A program made the translations under genes and the position numbers. The notes beneath the pieces are model-generated. The model had not been told where the DNA came from and did not search any database. It saw nothing but the letters and a program-made list of their open reading frames with translations. A stretch of DNA of 64,000 bases from a bacterium (GTDB taxonomy: Bacteria; Planctomycetota; UBA1135; UBA2386), in the NCBI GenBank assembly GCA_024743115.1, contig JANSXC010000011.1, forward strand, positions 1-64,000, given 5' to 3'. Below, piece by piece: positions 43,950-52,121 of the stretch. Position 1 is the first letter of the stretch; every line of letters begins with the position of its first letter.

Positions 43950-44836
43950 CAGAAGTCCTCCATCAGTCGTTCGGCGCCGATCAGGTTGATCCACGCGAAC
44001 CGACTCGGCCGCCGGCGGCGACGATCCGGCGGCGGTTCGGACACCGCGCGAAACTCGGCCGTGAGCGTCGAGAGTGCGACCTGGTCCGCCAGCAAGCGCC
44101 GCCGCCCCTCCATCGTTTCGATCTCGTCGGTGAGCCGCCGCAGCTGCTCCTCGATCTTGAGGATGTCCTCGACCTTCTCGGCTTCTTCGAGGATCGCCAG
44201 CAGGCGCTCGCGCGACTTGCGGGCGTTGCCGAGCCGGATCTCGAGATCGCGATACTCCTCGGTCACGTCGTTGGCGCGGCGCGCTTGGGACAACACACGG
44301 CCGAGATCGCGCAAGCTCTCGAATGCGACATCGAAGTGCTGAGCGGGAACTCGCAGCGTAACGGTCGTGCCAGCGCGACTCTGCAGGTAGCCGCCCCAGT
44401 CCTCGACCCGCCGCAAGAGGTCGGCGATCGCGACCTCGGGCTGGGGAACTTCGACCGCCACCGTACCGCTGTGGATCAGGAGACGTGCGACCCGCTCACC
44501 CGGCTCACCCTGCTGCGAACCTTGACCCTGTTGACCAGCTTGGAACTCGTAGAGGTTCTCGGCCCGCGCACGGATGTCACCGTTGCCACCGTCATTGAAG
44601 AATGCACCGAGCAGAGGATTCATCGCGGGATCCGCAGCGAACCGCGCCCCCGCAGCGTCGTTGCTCGCCATGCCGTTGGTCACCCCATCGAGGCTGGCGG
44701 TCTCTGCGGCATTGCTCGGCGCCGCAGACCGGGCAATCAACCCCTTGGGAGCCGTCGAGTAATAGGCTCCGCTGCTGCACGCGGCAGAAACGAACACCAG
44801 GAACCAGACGAACGACGCAGCGAGTCGGCGTGGCAT
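43949..44836 (-). CDS. DUF4349 lipoprotein
   Basis: A 295-aa lipoprotein (VSAAC, Cys about 20). After a low-complexity linker, ARLLIHSGTVAVEVPQPEVAIADLL, GGYLQSR and VTLRVPAQHFDVAFESLRDLG match DUF4349. A long coiled coil follows (DVTEEYRDLEIRLGNARKSRERLL through LRRLTDEIETMEGRRRLL), as usual for this family. Most members then have a C-terminal membrane helix; here the protein ends soon after a basic stretch and lacks a clear one. Function unknown. Its start is 24 bases from the divergent gene at 44861. Confidence 0.82.
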   Translation of the reverse strand: MPRRLAASFVWFLVFVSAACSSGAYYSTAPKGLIARSAAPSNAAETASLDGVTNGMASNDAAGARFAADPAMNPLLGAFFNDGGNGDIRARAENLYEFQAGQQGQGSQQGEPGERVARLLIHSGTVAVEVPQPEVAIADLLRRVEDWGGYLQSRAGTTVTLRVPAQHFDVAFESLRDLGRVLSQARRANDVTEEYRDLEIRLGNARKSRERLLAILEEAEKVEDILKIEEQLRRLTDEIETMEGRRRLLADQVALSTLTAEFRAVSEPPPDRRRRRPSRFAWINLIGAERLMEDF

Positions 44837-44860
44837 CTCGCCGTTCTACCACGCCGCCGT

Positions 44861-46858
44861 ATGATCGTCACACCGATGACCCTCGCCGCGCTGACGTGTG
44901 TTCTCGCTCTGCTCCCGCAGACGCCCCAGGCCGAACCCGAGGCACCTCGCATCGCCTGGCAGCGCTCACTCGAGGATGCGCTCGCGACCCAGAAGGCGAC
45001 CGGGCTGCCGCTACTGATCGCGGTCAACATGAACGGCGAGGTCTTCAACGATCGCTTTCGCACCCGCACCTACAAGAGCGCGGCGTTCGTGGAGTCGACC
45101 CGCGGCTACGTCTGCGTCGTCGCGTCGCCCGACCGCCACAACGAACGTGACTACGATTCACTCGGCAATCGCATCGAGTGCCCGGCGTTCCCCGGCTGCA
45201 CGTGTGGTGAACATATCGCGATCGAGCCCGAGCTGTATCGGCGCTACTTCAACGGCAACCGCAACGCGCCCCGGCACGTCGCGGTGAGCCCGGGCGGTGA
45301 GATCCTGTTCGACCGCTTCCTCGACCGCAGCATGCAGACCGCGATCGACGCGATCGCCAAACACCGCGGCACACCGAAGGAGCGGGCCATCCCCACGAGC
45401 GTGAAGACGCTGCTCGCGCGCCGGGACGCGGCCGCGCGGCGACACCTCGAGGCGCGCTATCGTGAGACCCGCGACCCCGCGATCCTCGAGTCCGCGCAAC
45501 AAGCGAACAGCGCGCCGCTCGACCTGATCCGACTCGCCCTCTTCAGCGAGGACACGAGTGAGTTCGAACGCGGGCGCGACGCTTTGCTGCGCCAGGCAAC
45601 GCCTGCGGCGCTGGCCGACCTCGAGTATGCGGCCGCGCGCTCCCAGGATCCCGGTAACACGCTCGCGGTGATCGCGAACCTCGCCAAGAAGGACGAACGC
45701 GCCGCCCAGCTGCATGCCCATCTGCAGCCGGGTGATCCGGGCGTCGGCCGATTCTGGCGCGGAGATTGGGCCGAACCGGAGTACGAGATCTGGCAGCGTG
45801 GCTCGGTCGAGGCCGAGCTCGACGCCTGCGAGAAGCAACTGCGCGAAGAGCCGACGGATCAGGCGACGCGCCTGCGGCTCGCGATCGCGCAGCTCGCGTT
45901 CGCACGCACGCTGATCGCGACCAACGGCAAAGGCGTCGAGTTCTGGCTCGAGGACGCACGCAACACGGCATCGCGCATCAGCGACCGTGAGCGCAAGCCG
46001 GAGGCCCTGGCGATCCAGGCCGTCGCCACGTACCTGCGCAACGACGCGGAGGGCGCCGCCAAGCTCGCCGCCAAAGCGATTGCCGACAAGGGCCGAGAAC
46101 TGCAGCCGAGCGCATGGCTCGCTACACGCCTGATGGAGATGATCGTGCAGATCGAGACGCGCAATGCCTACGCGAAGGCCGCCGACCGGACGGCGATCCT
46201 CAACCCTGCGCTGACTCGGGTCCGCGGCGCACTCACGATGCTCGCAGCCAGCCGCTGGACCGAAGAAGGCCCGTTCCTGAGCGGCATCGGCCTGCTCGAA
46301 TACGTCGGCGCCCGCCACGAAGCGCGGCGCCTGCTCGACAGCGCGGTTCGCCGTTTCGCCAGCTCGAACGCCGCCCACGAACGCTGGCGCGCGCGCTGGC
46401 TCGCGGACATGGGCACCGAACCCATGCGCCACGCCGCCGGCACCCTCGTCGAAGGCGCTGCCGATCGCCCGACCGCGGAGTGGTTCGCGGGCTACGCAGC
46501 GATCGTCGCAGCCGAGCGCCACGTCCGCGATCGCCGCCCGAAGGCCACGATCGCGGCCTACACCGACGCGGTGGATCGCTTCGTCGCGAGTGCTGAGGCC
46601 AACCCGAACTACACCAACACGGCCCACCACTTCGCCGTGCTCGCACTCGCGGGACGCGCGCTGGCCAGACACGAACAGGGCGACAGCTCGGCTGCCGTCG
46701 ACGACCTGCTGCGAGCCGCCGAACTCCGCGATGCCAGTCTGCGCGAGAAGGACGGCCTCGGGCGCACCCCCCGCAGCATCAGCCAGCAGATCCGCAAGGA
46801 CCTCGAGGCGCGCGGCGAGGACGCGCTGGTCGAGCGACTGGCGGGAACGCGGTTCTGA
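44861..46858 (+). CDS. Exported thioredoxin-fold protein with helical repeats
   Basis: A 665-aa protein with a signal peptide (LAALTCVLALLPQTPQAEP). Residues about 35-160 resemble a thioredoxin-fold domain (ALATQKATGLPLLIAVNMNGEVFN-like, followed by a helix and RHVAVSPGGEILFDRF), but the CxxC redox pair is missing; a separate CPAFPGCTCGEH cluster lies near residue 110. The rest is helical with TPR-like segments (ELDACEKQLREEPTDQATRLRLAIAQLAFA and others). Role unknown. The frame is open from 44285, but only this ATG leaves a signal peptide at the N-terminus. An ATG at 44876 is also possible. Confidence 0.68.
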   Translation: MIVTPMTLAALTCVLALLPQTPQAEPEAPRIAWQRSLEDALATQKATGLPLLIAVNMNGEVFNDRFRTRTYKSAAFVESTRGYVCVVASPDRHNERDYDSLGNRIECPAFPGCTCGEHIAIEPELYRRYFNGNRNAPRHVAVSPGGEILFDRFLDRSMQTAIDAIAKHRGTPKERAIPTSVKTLLARRDAAARRHLEARYRETRDPAILESAQQANSAPLDLIRLALFSEDTSEFERGRDALLRQATPAALADLEYAAARSQDPGNTLAVIANLAKKDERAAQLHAHLQPGDPGVGRFWRGDWAEPEYEIWQRGSVEAELDACEKQLREEPTDQATRLRLAIAQLAFARTLIATNGKGVEFWLEDARNTASRISDRERKPEALAIQAVATYLRNDAEGAAKLAAKAIADKGRELQPSAWLATRLMEMIVQIETRNAYAKAADRTAILNPALTRVRGALTMLAASRWTEEGPFLSGIGLLEYVGARHEARRLLDSAVRRFASSNAAHERWRARWLADMGTEPMRHAAGTLVEGAADRPTAEWFAGYAAIVAAERHVRDRRPKATIAAYTDAVDRFVASAEANPNYTNTAHHFAVLALAGRALARHEQGDSSAAVDDLLRAAELRDASLREKDGLGRTPRSISQQIRKDLEARGEDALVERLAGTRF

Positions 46859-46912
46859 CGGCCGAGCTCTGACTCGCTGAATCGACAACGAGCCGCCCCC
46901 TTGCGCGATCCC

Positions 46913-46931
46913 ATAGTTTAGTTTTAACTAT
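46913..46931 (+). promoter_or_regulatory. AT-rich inverted repeat, probable ArsR-type operator and promoter
   Basis: ATAGTT, 7 bases, AACTAT, immediately before the arsR-like ATG at 46936. TAGTT occurs twice in tandem and AACTA completes a tighter 5-2-5 palindrome. In a genome this GC-rich an 18-of-26 AT patch stands out. TTAACT or TAGTTT can act as a -10, which would make the message leaderless or nearly so and let the repressor block it. Confidence 0.6.
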
Positions 46932-46935
46932 ATTA

Positions 46936-47283
46936 ATGTCGCCGACCATCCAGCCCCACCTCGACGCGCTGCGGAACCCACGACGTCGCGAGATCCTTCG
47001 CCTGTGCTGGCGCGATCCGATCTCTGCCGGGGCGATCCACCGCGCGCTACCGGACGTGACGTTCGGCGCGGTGTCGCAGCACCTGCGCGTGCTGCGCGAT
47101 GCCGGCCTCGTCGCCGCCGATCGCAATGGCCGCCAGCGGCTCTATCGCGCCCGCCGCGGCGCCGTCGGCCCGCTGCGGCACTGGCTCGAGCGGTCCTGGG
47201 ACGACGCGCTCTACCGCCTCAAGCTGCATGCGGAACTCGAAGCCTCGCGCCGTGGGCCGCTCGCGGCTGCGGCAAGCCGTTGA
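46936..47283 (+). CDS. ArsR-family winged-helix regulator
   Basis: A 115-aa regulator. LDALRNPRRREILRLCWRDP opens the winged helix; SAGAIHRALPDVTFGAVSQH with LRVLRDAGLVAADRNGRQRLYR is the recognition helix and wing. No metal-binding Cys set is present, so it belongs to the non-metal ArsR branch that usually controls a neighbouring SRPBCC gene. That gene starts 6 bases after its stop. The palindrome before the start suggests autorepression. Confidence 0.88.
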   Translation: MSPTIQPHLDALRNPRRREILRLCWRDPISAGAIHRALPDVTFGAVSQHLRVLRDAGLVAADRNGRQRLYRARRGAVGPLRHWLERSWDDALYRLKLHAELEASRRGPLAAAASR

Positions 47284-47289
47284 ACGACC

Positions 47290-48057
47290 ATGGACCTGCC
47301 CTACTCACTCTCGCGAACGATCGTGATCCGCGCCCCGCGCGAGATCGTGTTCCGCTACTTCACCGACTCCGAGCGTTTCGCGGCGTGGTGGGGCGAGGGC
47401 TCGCGCATTGACGCCCGGCCCGGCGGCGCCGTCGAGATCGTCTATCCCAATGCGGTCGTCGTTCGCGGCGAAGTCCAGAGCGTCGATCCCGGGCGGTCGA
47501 TCGCGTTCACCTACGGCTACGACAGCACCCAGCCGGAACTACCCGCCGGCAGCTCGCTCGTGACGGTCACCCTGCAAGACGACCCCGCCGGCACGCGACT
47601 CGAACTGCGGCACGACCTGCCGACCGAGTCGATGCGTGATCAGCATGTCCCCGGCTGGCGGTTCCAGCTCGCGCAGTTCGCCAACGTCGTGTGCGACGAG
47701 CACTACGCCGCGGCGGCCGGCACGATCGACACGTGGTTCGAGGCCTGGGTCGAGGCCGATGGCGCTCGGCGCGCCGAACTACTCGCCCGCTGCACGACGC
47801 CCGACGTGACGATGTCGGACCGACACTCCTGCCTCACGGGCCACGACGATCTGGGGCAGCACATCGCGATGAGCCAGATGCACATGCCGGGCATGACCGG
47901 CGAACGCGACGGCGAACCCAGCCAGTGCCAGGGCACGGCCCTCGTCGACTGGCACGTTCGTGACGCCGAAGGCAACATCAAGGCTCGCGGCCGCAACGTC
48001 ATGCGCCTGGCAACCGACGGCAGGATCGCAGCCGTGACGGGATTCTGGCTGGCGTAG
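47290..48057 (+). CDS. SRPBCC (AHSA1-like) protein fused to a SnoaL-like domain
   Basis: A 255-aa protein. The first 140 residues are an AHSA1/START-like domain: LSRTIVIRAPREIVFRYFTDSERFAAWWGEGS, PGGAVEIVYPN and HVPGWRFQLAQFANVV at the C-terminal helix. The last 110 residues (TWFEAWVEADGARRAELLARCT, ending VTGFWLA) look like a SnoaL/NTF2-type cone fold. Both are small-ligand pockets. The arsR-SRPBCC pair is a common two-gene unit; the ligand is unknown. Confidence 0.83.
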   Translation: MDLPYSLSRTIVIRAPREIVFRYFTDSERFAAWWGEGSRIDARPGGAVEIVYPNAVVVRGEVQSVDPGRSIAFTYGYDSTQPELPAGSSLVTVTLQDDPAGTRLELRHDLPTESMRDQHVPGWRFQLAQFANVVCDEHYAAAAGTIDTWFEAWVEADGARRAELLARCTTPDVTMSDRHSCLTGHDDLGQHIAMSQMHMPGMTGERDGEPSQCQGTALVDWHVRDAEGNIKARGRNVMRLATDGRIAAVTGFWLA

Positions 48058-48085
48058 AACCGCTCGCCCCTCACAATCCGTCGGC

Positions 48086-48805
48086 ATGCAGCGACGCCTC
48101 CTCCTCATCAGCAACTCGACGATGCACGGCGGCGGCTACCTCGCCCACTGCCGCGCCGAGATCGAAGACTTCCTCGCCGGCGGCAAGAAGCACATCGCGT
48201 TCGTGCCCTACGCCCTCGCCGACCATGACGGCTACGAAGCCAAGGCGAAGGAATCGTTCACCGCGATGGGTCACGACCTGCAGTCGGTCCACCACGCGGG
48301 CAATCCGGCAGATGCGATCGCCGACGCCGACTGCGTGTTCGTGGGCGGCGGCAACACGTTTCGCCTGCTCGACACGCTCTATCGCACCGGGCTGATCGAA
48401 GCGATCCGCGCGCGCGTGGCCGCGGGCATGTCCTACATGGGCAGCAGCGCGGGCACCAACGTCGCCACGCTGTCGATCAAGACGACCAACGACATGCCGA
48501 TCGTCATGCCGCAGTCGTTCGACGCCCTGCAACTCGTGCCGTTCCAGATCAACCCGCACTACCTCGACCCCGACCCGGGCAGCACGCACATGGGGGAGAC
48601 CCGCGAAGAACGCCTGGCGCAGTTCCACGAAGAGAACGCGACACCCGTGCTCGGACTGCGCGAAGGCTGCATGCTGCGAGTCGACGACGACCGCATGGAA
48701 CTCCGCGGCACGACCGGCGCGCGACTGTTCCGCGCGGGGCAACCACCCGAAGAGTTCGTGCCGCCATGCGATCTGTCCTTCCTGCTCTCGGAGACCCAAC
48801 GATGA
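48086..48805 (+). CDS. pepE: Dipeptidase E (alpha-aspartyl dipeptidase, S51)
   Basis: A 239-aa cytoplasmic Ser peptidase cleaving Asp-X dipeptides. LLLISNSTMHGGGYLAH and VFVGGGNTFRLL are family blocks; the nucleophile elbow is MGSSAGTN (Ser121) and the His lies in INPHYLD. Length matches E. coli PepE (229). Its stop overlaps the M28 peptidase start (ATGA), suggesting joint use in peptide breakdown. Confidence 0.93.
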   Translation: MQRRLLLISNSTMHGGGYLAHCRAEIEDFLAGGKKHIAFVPYALADHDGYEAKAKESFTAMGHDLQSVHHAGNPADAIADADCVFVGGGNTFRLLDTLYRTGLIEAIRARVAAGMSYMGSSAGTNVATLSIKTTNDMPIVMPQSFDALQLVPFQINPHYLDPDPGSTHMGETREERLAQFHEENATPVLGLREGCMLRVDDDRMELRGTTGARLFRAGQPPEEFVPPCDLSFLLSETQR

Positions 48806-50466
48806 ACCACAGCAAGCCGATCCTCTCCCCGCGCCCCGGTGCCGGCATCGCCCTCGCCACGACGCTGACGTTCTGCGCCTGCTCGGCGATGCAGTCCGGC
48901 AGCGCCGCGGACTCCTCCCAGGCCGCGGCCGCGATCACCCCCGAACTGCTCGAATCCCACGTCCGCTTTCTGTCGAGCGACCACCTCGAAGGTCGTGGTG
49001 TCGGCACACGCGGCGATGAGCTCGCCCGCAGCTACCTCGCGACGCAGATGGCCGGCCTCGGACTCCAACCCGGTGGACCCGACGGCTCCTGGGAACAACG
49101 CGTACCGATTCGTGGCATCACGTCAAAGGTCACGCAGCCGATGGCCGCGCGCGGCAACGGCGACAGCGCGACGTTCGAAGCCCCCACCGACTTCACCGCC
49201 GTCGCGGGCAGCCCGGATGCGACCGCGAGCTGGAACGGCGCCGAACTGGTGTTCGTCGGCTACGGCATCCATGCGCCGGAGCAGAGCTGGGACGACTACC
49301 AGGGCATGGATCTGACCGGCAAGGTCCTGCTCTTCATGAACAACGACCCGTCGAACGACCCCGAGAAGTTCGCCGGCAAGACGCGGTTGTACTACGGTCG
49401 CTGGAGCTACAAGTTCGAGGAGGCCGCCCGCCGCGGCGCGATCGGCGCCATCGTGATCCACACGACTCCGTCGGCCGGCTATCCGTTCCAGGTGATCCAG
49501 GCGAGCCACGGGCGCGAAAACTTCTGGCTGCCCTTTGCCGACGGGGTGCCCACGCTCGGCGTCCGATCGTGGTGCAGCGAAGGCGCCGCGAAAAGGCTCT
49601 GCGAGCTCGGTGGCCACGATCTCGACGCGCTGCGCGAGCGCGCGGAGAAGGGCAACCAACCGCCGGTGCCGCTCGGCGTCGCGATGGACCTCGCCATCGA
49701 GAACACTGTGCGCGAACTCGAGTCGGCCAACGTCCTCGGCGTGCTGCCGGGCAGCGACAACAAGCTGAAGGACGAATACGTCGTCATCACGGCACACTTC
49801 GACCACCTCGGCATTGGCAAGCCGCGCCGCAACGACGAGATCTACAACGGCGCCGTCGACAACGCGACGGGCTGCGCCGGCATGCTGGCGATCGCTCAGG
49901 CCGCCGCCGAGCTCGAACCAGCGCCGCGCCGCAGCCTGCTGTTCCTCGCTGTGACGGCCGAGGAGTCCGGCTTGCTCGGCTCGAAGTACTACGCGCAGAA
50001 TCCGACGGTCGACAAGAAGAAGCTGCTCGCCAACTTCAACGTCGACGGTCTCAACATCTGGGGCAAGACGCGCGACGTCGAGTTCATCGGCCACGGCAAG
50101 AGCAGCCTGACCGCACTCGCCGAAGCGATCGCGGCGGAACAGGGTCGCCGGATGGAACCCGACAGCAGCCCCGACAAGGGCCTGTTCTACCGCAGCGACC
50201 ACTTCAGCTTTGCGCGCATCGGAGTGCCCGCGGCCTTCTTCAAGGCCGGCCGCGATTTCTACGATCGCCCCGCCGACCGCCGCCGCATGAAGGCGAGCTA
50301 CACCACCGTCAATTACCACCAGCCCAGCGACGAGCTCGCCGACTGGTGGCGCTTCGACGGTGCGGTGCCCGACGTCCAACTGCTGTTCGAGTGCCTGGTC
50401 CGGACCGCAAACGCCGATACCGCCCCGACCTGGACGCCCGGCGACGAGTTCGAGAAGCTGCGCTGA
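48802..50466 (+). CDS. M28-family zinc aminopeptidase with PA domain, lipoprotein
   Basis: A 554-aa protein with a lipoprotein-type signal (LTFCAC). A PA insert (about 110-280) sits in the peptidase domain. The M28 metal ligands are in order: His in ITAHFDHLG, Asp in GAVDNATGCAG, Glu-Glu in TAEESGLLGS, Asp in FNVDGLN, and His in YRSDHFSFARIG. It should remove N-terminal residues from peptides outside the cytoplasm. The upstream open frame to 48766 is part of pepE. Coupled to pepE by 4 bases. Confidence 0.9.
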   Translation: MNHSKPILSPRPGAGIALATTLTFCACSAMQSGSAADSSQAAAAITPELLESHVRFLSSDHLEGRGVGTRGDELARSYLATQMAGLGLQPGGPDGSWEQRVPIRGITSKVTQPMAARGNGDSATFEAPTDFTAVAGSPDATASWNGAELVFVGYGIHAPEQSWDDYQGMDLTGKVLLFMNNDPSNDPEKFAGKTRLYYGRWSYKFEEAARRGAIGAIVIHTTPSAGYPFQVIQASHGRENFWLPFADGVPTLGVRSWCSEGAAKRLCELGGHDLDALRERAEKGNQPPVPLGVAMDLAIENTVRELESANVLGVLPGSDNKLKDEYVVITAHFDHLGIGKPRRNDEIYNGAVDNATGCAGMLAIAQAAAELEPAPRRSLLFLAVTAEESGLLGSKYYAQNPTVDKKKLLANFNVDGLNIWGKTRDVEFIGHGKSSLTALAEAIAAEQGRRMEPDSSPDKGLFYRSDHFSFARIGVPAAFFKAGRDFYDRPADRRRMKASYTTVNYHQPSDELADWWRFDGAVPDVQLLFECLVRTANADTAPTWTPGDEFEKLR

Positions 50467-50571
50467 CGGCGCCTGCGCGGCCGACGCGAGCGGCGAATCG
50501 TGGTGAGTGGCCCGACCCGGGTGGGCAACGGCAGCCCGCGTGCTACACTTTCCGACGCAAAGTGAGGCCCG

Positions 50572-51177
50572 ATGGAACTGCGCGACGCACTCGAACACAT
50601 CACGACGATTCGCACCCAACTCGCCGCGACCGAACGCCTGCGCAGCCTGCGCGCCGTGCCGGTCGCGCTGTCCGGCGCCATGGCCATCGTGGCCGCGACC
50701 GTGCAGTTCTTCGTCCTCGAAAAGCCGACGGTGCAACCGTACGTCTATCTCGCCCTCTGGGTCGGCACGGCGATCCTCTGCGGCTCGGCCGCGGCGGTCG
50801 TCGTGGCGCGACGCGCCCACCTGTCGGCCTCGATGCACGACGTCGCCAACCTGCGCGCGGCGGCGATGCAGCTGCTGCCGAGCCTCGTCGCCGGTGCGGT
50901 CTTCACGACGTGGGTCGCGACCGAAGCCCCCGAGCTGCTGTGGCTGCTGCCCGGAGTGTGGCAACTATTGTTCGCGCTCGGCAATCTCGCGGCGCAGATG
51001 GTGCTGCCGCGAGCCGCGATGTGGGTCGGCATGCTCTACCTCTGCAGCGGCGCGTGGTGCCTCTGGCTCGGTGAACGTGCGCTCGATCCGTGGGCGATGG
51101 GCTTGCCGTTCGCGGCCGGACAGCTCGCGCTCGCGAGCATCCTCTGGTGGCACCACGAGCGGGGAGAGTGGCGATGA
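50572..51177 (+). CDS. Conserved membrane protein paired with a winged-helix regulator
   Basis: A 201-aa protein with five to six membrane helices (about 30-50, 55-78, 99-116, 122-140, 143-160 and 168-190). The N-terminal LRDALEHITTIRTQLAATERLRSLRAVPVA is a conserved cytosolic helix. Together with the following regulator it forms a two-gene module that I recall from Acidobacteria and Planctomycetes; the role is not known. It may be a membrane sensor or ligand for the regulator. Confidence 0.68.
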   Translation: MELRDALEHITTIRTQLAATERLRSLRAVPVALSGAMAIVAATVQFFVLEKPTVQPYVYLALWVGTAILCGSAAAVVVARRAHLSASMHDVANLRAAAMQLLPSLVAGAVFTTWVATEAPELLWLLPGVWQLLFALGNLAAQMVLPRAAMWVGMLYLCSGAWCLWLGERALDPWAMGLPFAAGQLALASILWWHHERGEWR

Positions 51178-51677
51178 GCAGCAAGTCCAATCGCAGGGCC
51201 TCGACCGGCGCCCGATCGACCAGCCGCAAGGCCACGGGTTCCCCGGCGGCGAAACCCGCGAACCCCAAGCGCCTCCAGAACGAGGTCGCGTCGGACGAAC
51301 AGAACGCCGCCGACGAAGGACGCTACGCCTATGAGGGCCTCGATCGCGTGCTGCACGAGAAGGCGCGACTCGGAATCGTGACCTCGCTCGCGGCCCGCAC
51401 CGAAGGCATCCTGTTCGGCGACCTCAAGGCGCTCTGCAACCTGACCGACGGCAATCTGTCGCGCCACCTCACCGTGCTGCAGGACGCCGACATCGTCGCG
51501 ATCCAGAAGGGCTATCGCGGTCGTCGACCACAGACCCTCTGCCAGCTGACGGAAGAAGGCCGTCGGCGCTACCTGGCCTACATCGCGGTTCTCGAGTCCG
51601 TGCTCGACGATGCGACCGGCGCCGCGCGCGGGGGTCAGAACGCGCGCCGCATGCCGGACGGCTGGAGCCCGGCCTGA
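51174..51677 (+). CDS. Winged-helix (MarR/ArsR-like) transcriptional regulator
   Basis: A 167-aa protein. The first 50 residues are basic and disordered. LDRVLHEKARLGIVTSLAARTEGILFGDLKALCNLTDGNLSRHLTVLQDADIVAIQKG is the winged helix of the HTH_27 type, with GRRPQTLCQLTEEGRRRYLAYI the wing and dimer helix. ATGA overlap with the upstream membrane protein gene shows coupled translation. Convergent with the selenoprotein candidate gene 54 bases away. Confidence 0.83.
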   Translation: MSSKSNRRASTGARSTSRKATGSPAAKPANPKRLQNEVASDEQNAADEGRYAYEGLDRVLHEKARLGIVTSLAARTEGILFGDLKALCNLTDGNLSRHLTVLQDADIVAIQKGYRGRRPQTLCQLTEEGRRRYLAYIAVLESVLDDATGAARGGQNARRMPDGWSPA

Positions 51678-51731
51678 TCGATCGGCGGCGACGGCGACGC
51701 ACCCGACTCGGAGCCGTGCCGATCGACGAGC

Positions 51732-52058
51732 CTAAGACTTGATCTTCGTGCCCTTCTCGCCAGCAGCGCGGATCGCCTGCAGGAGCGCGTCCGGCTCGAC
51801 CTTCGCCGCATCATAGTCGATACGGAAGTCCCGTTTGCCTGGCTCGATCTGGACGCCAGCAACCCCGGGGATGTCTTCAACGGCGCCACGCACGGTGGCG
51901 ACACAGCCCATTCAAGCGGGCTTGCCCAGGTCCATCTGGACGAAAGCAGTCGCGGCACTGCTGGCCGCCGGCGCATCACTGCTCGCCGGCGAACCCTGCA
52001 TGGCAGAGCACGCGACCAGGAACAGCGCCGAAGCGCACGCGACGGTCAGTCGGTTCAT
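51732..52058 (-). CDS. Candidate selenoprotein: HMA (MerP-like) metal-binding lipoprotein with in-frame UGA as Sec49
   Basis: Reading through one in-frame TGA (51912-51914) gives 108 residues. The N-terminus is a lipoprotein signal (ALFLVAC, Cys17). Residues 38-108 match a heavy-metal-associated domain: AFVQMDLGKPA, then Sec49, then MGCVATVRGAVEDIPGVAGV, ending FRIDYDAAKVEPDALLQAI with a final Gly. The UGA takes the place of the first Cys of the CxxC metal-binding pair, giving UxxC (Sec49, Cys52). The two halves are each under 60 codons, so ordinary ORF calling misses them. A hairpin fitting a SECIS lies 17 nt after the UGA. It starts 63 bases after the stop of the upstream gene and ends in TAG. 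The alternative is a nonsense mutation in a Cys form. Confidence 0.75.
51884..51914 (-). promoter_or_regulatory. Candidate bacterial SECIS element following UGA
   Basis: On the minus strand the UGA (51914-51912) is followed after 17 nt by the loop CGTGC, closed by a perfect 6-bp stem CGCCAC/GTGGCG (51900-51895 with 51889-51884). Bacterial SECIS elements lie in the coding sequence with an apical loop 16-37 nt after UGA and a G in one of the first two loop positions, both met here. Confidence 0.65.
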
Positions 52059-52121
52059 GGTCTTCACGGATTCACGGTCGTAGAAACGGCCCCGACCACC
52101 GATGCAGCCGAGGCGGTGGTT

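Noticed and set aside
51912..51914. UGA read as a sense codon throughout the genome (recoded genetic code)
   Set aside because: TGA clearly ends many genes here, including those with ATGA overlaps, so only a context-dependent (Sec) reading fits.
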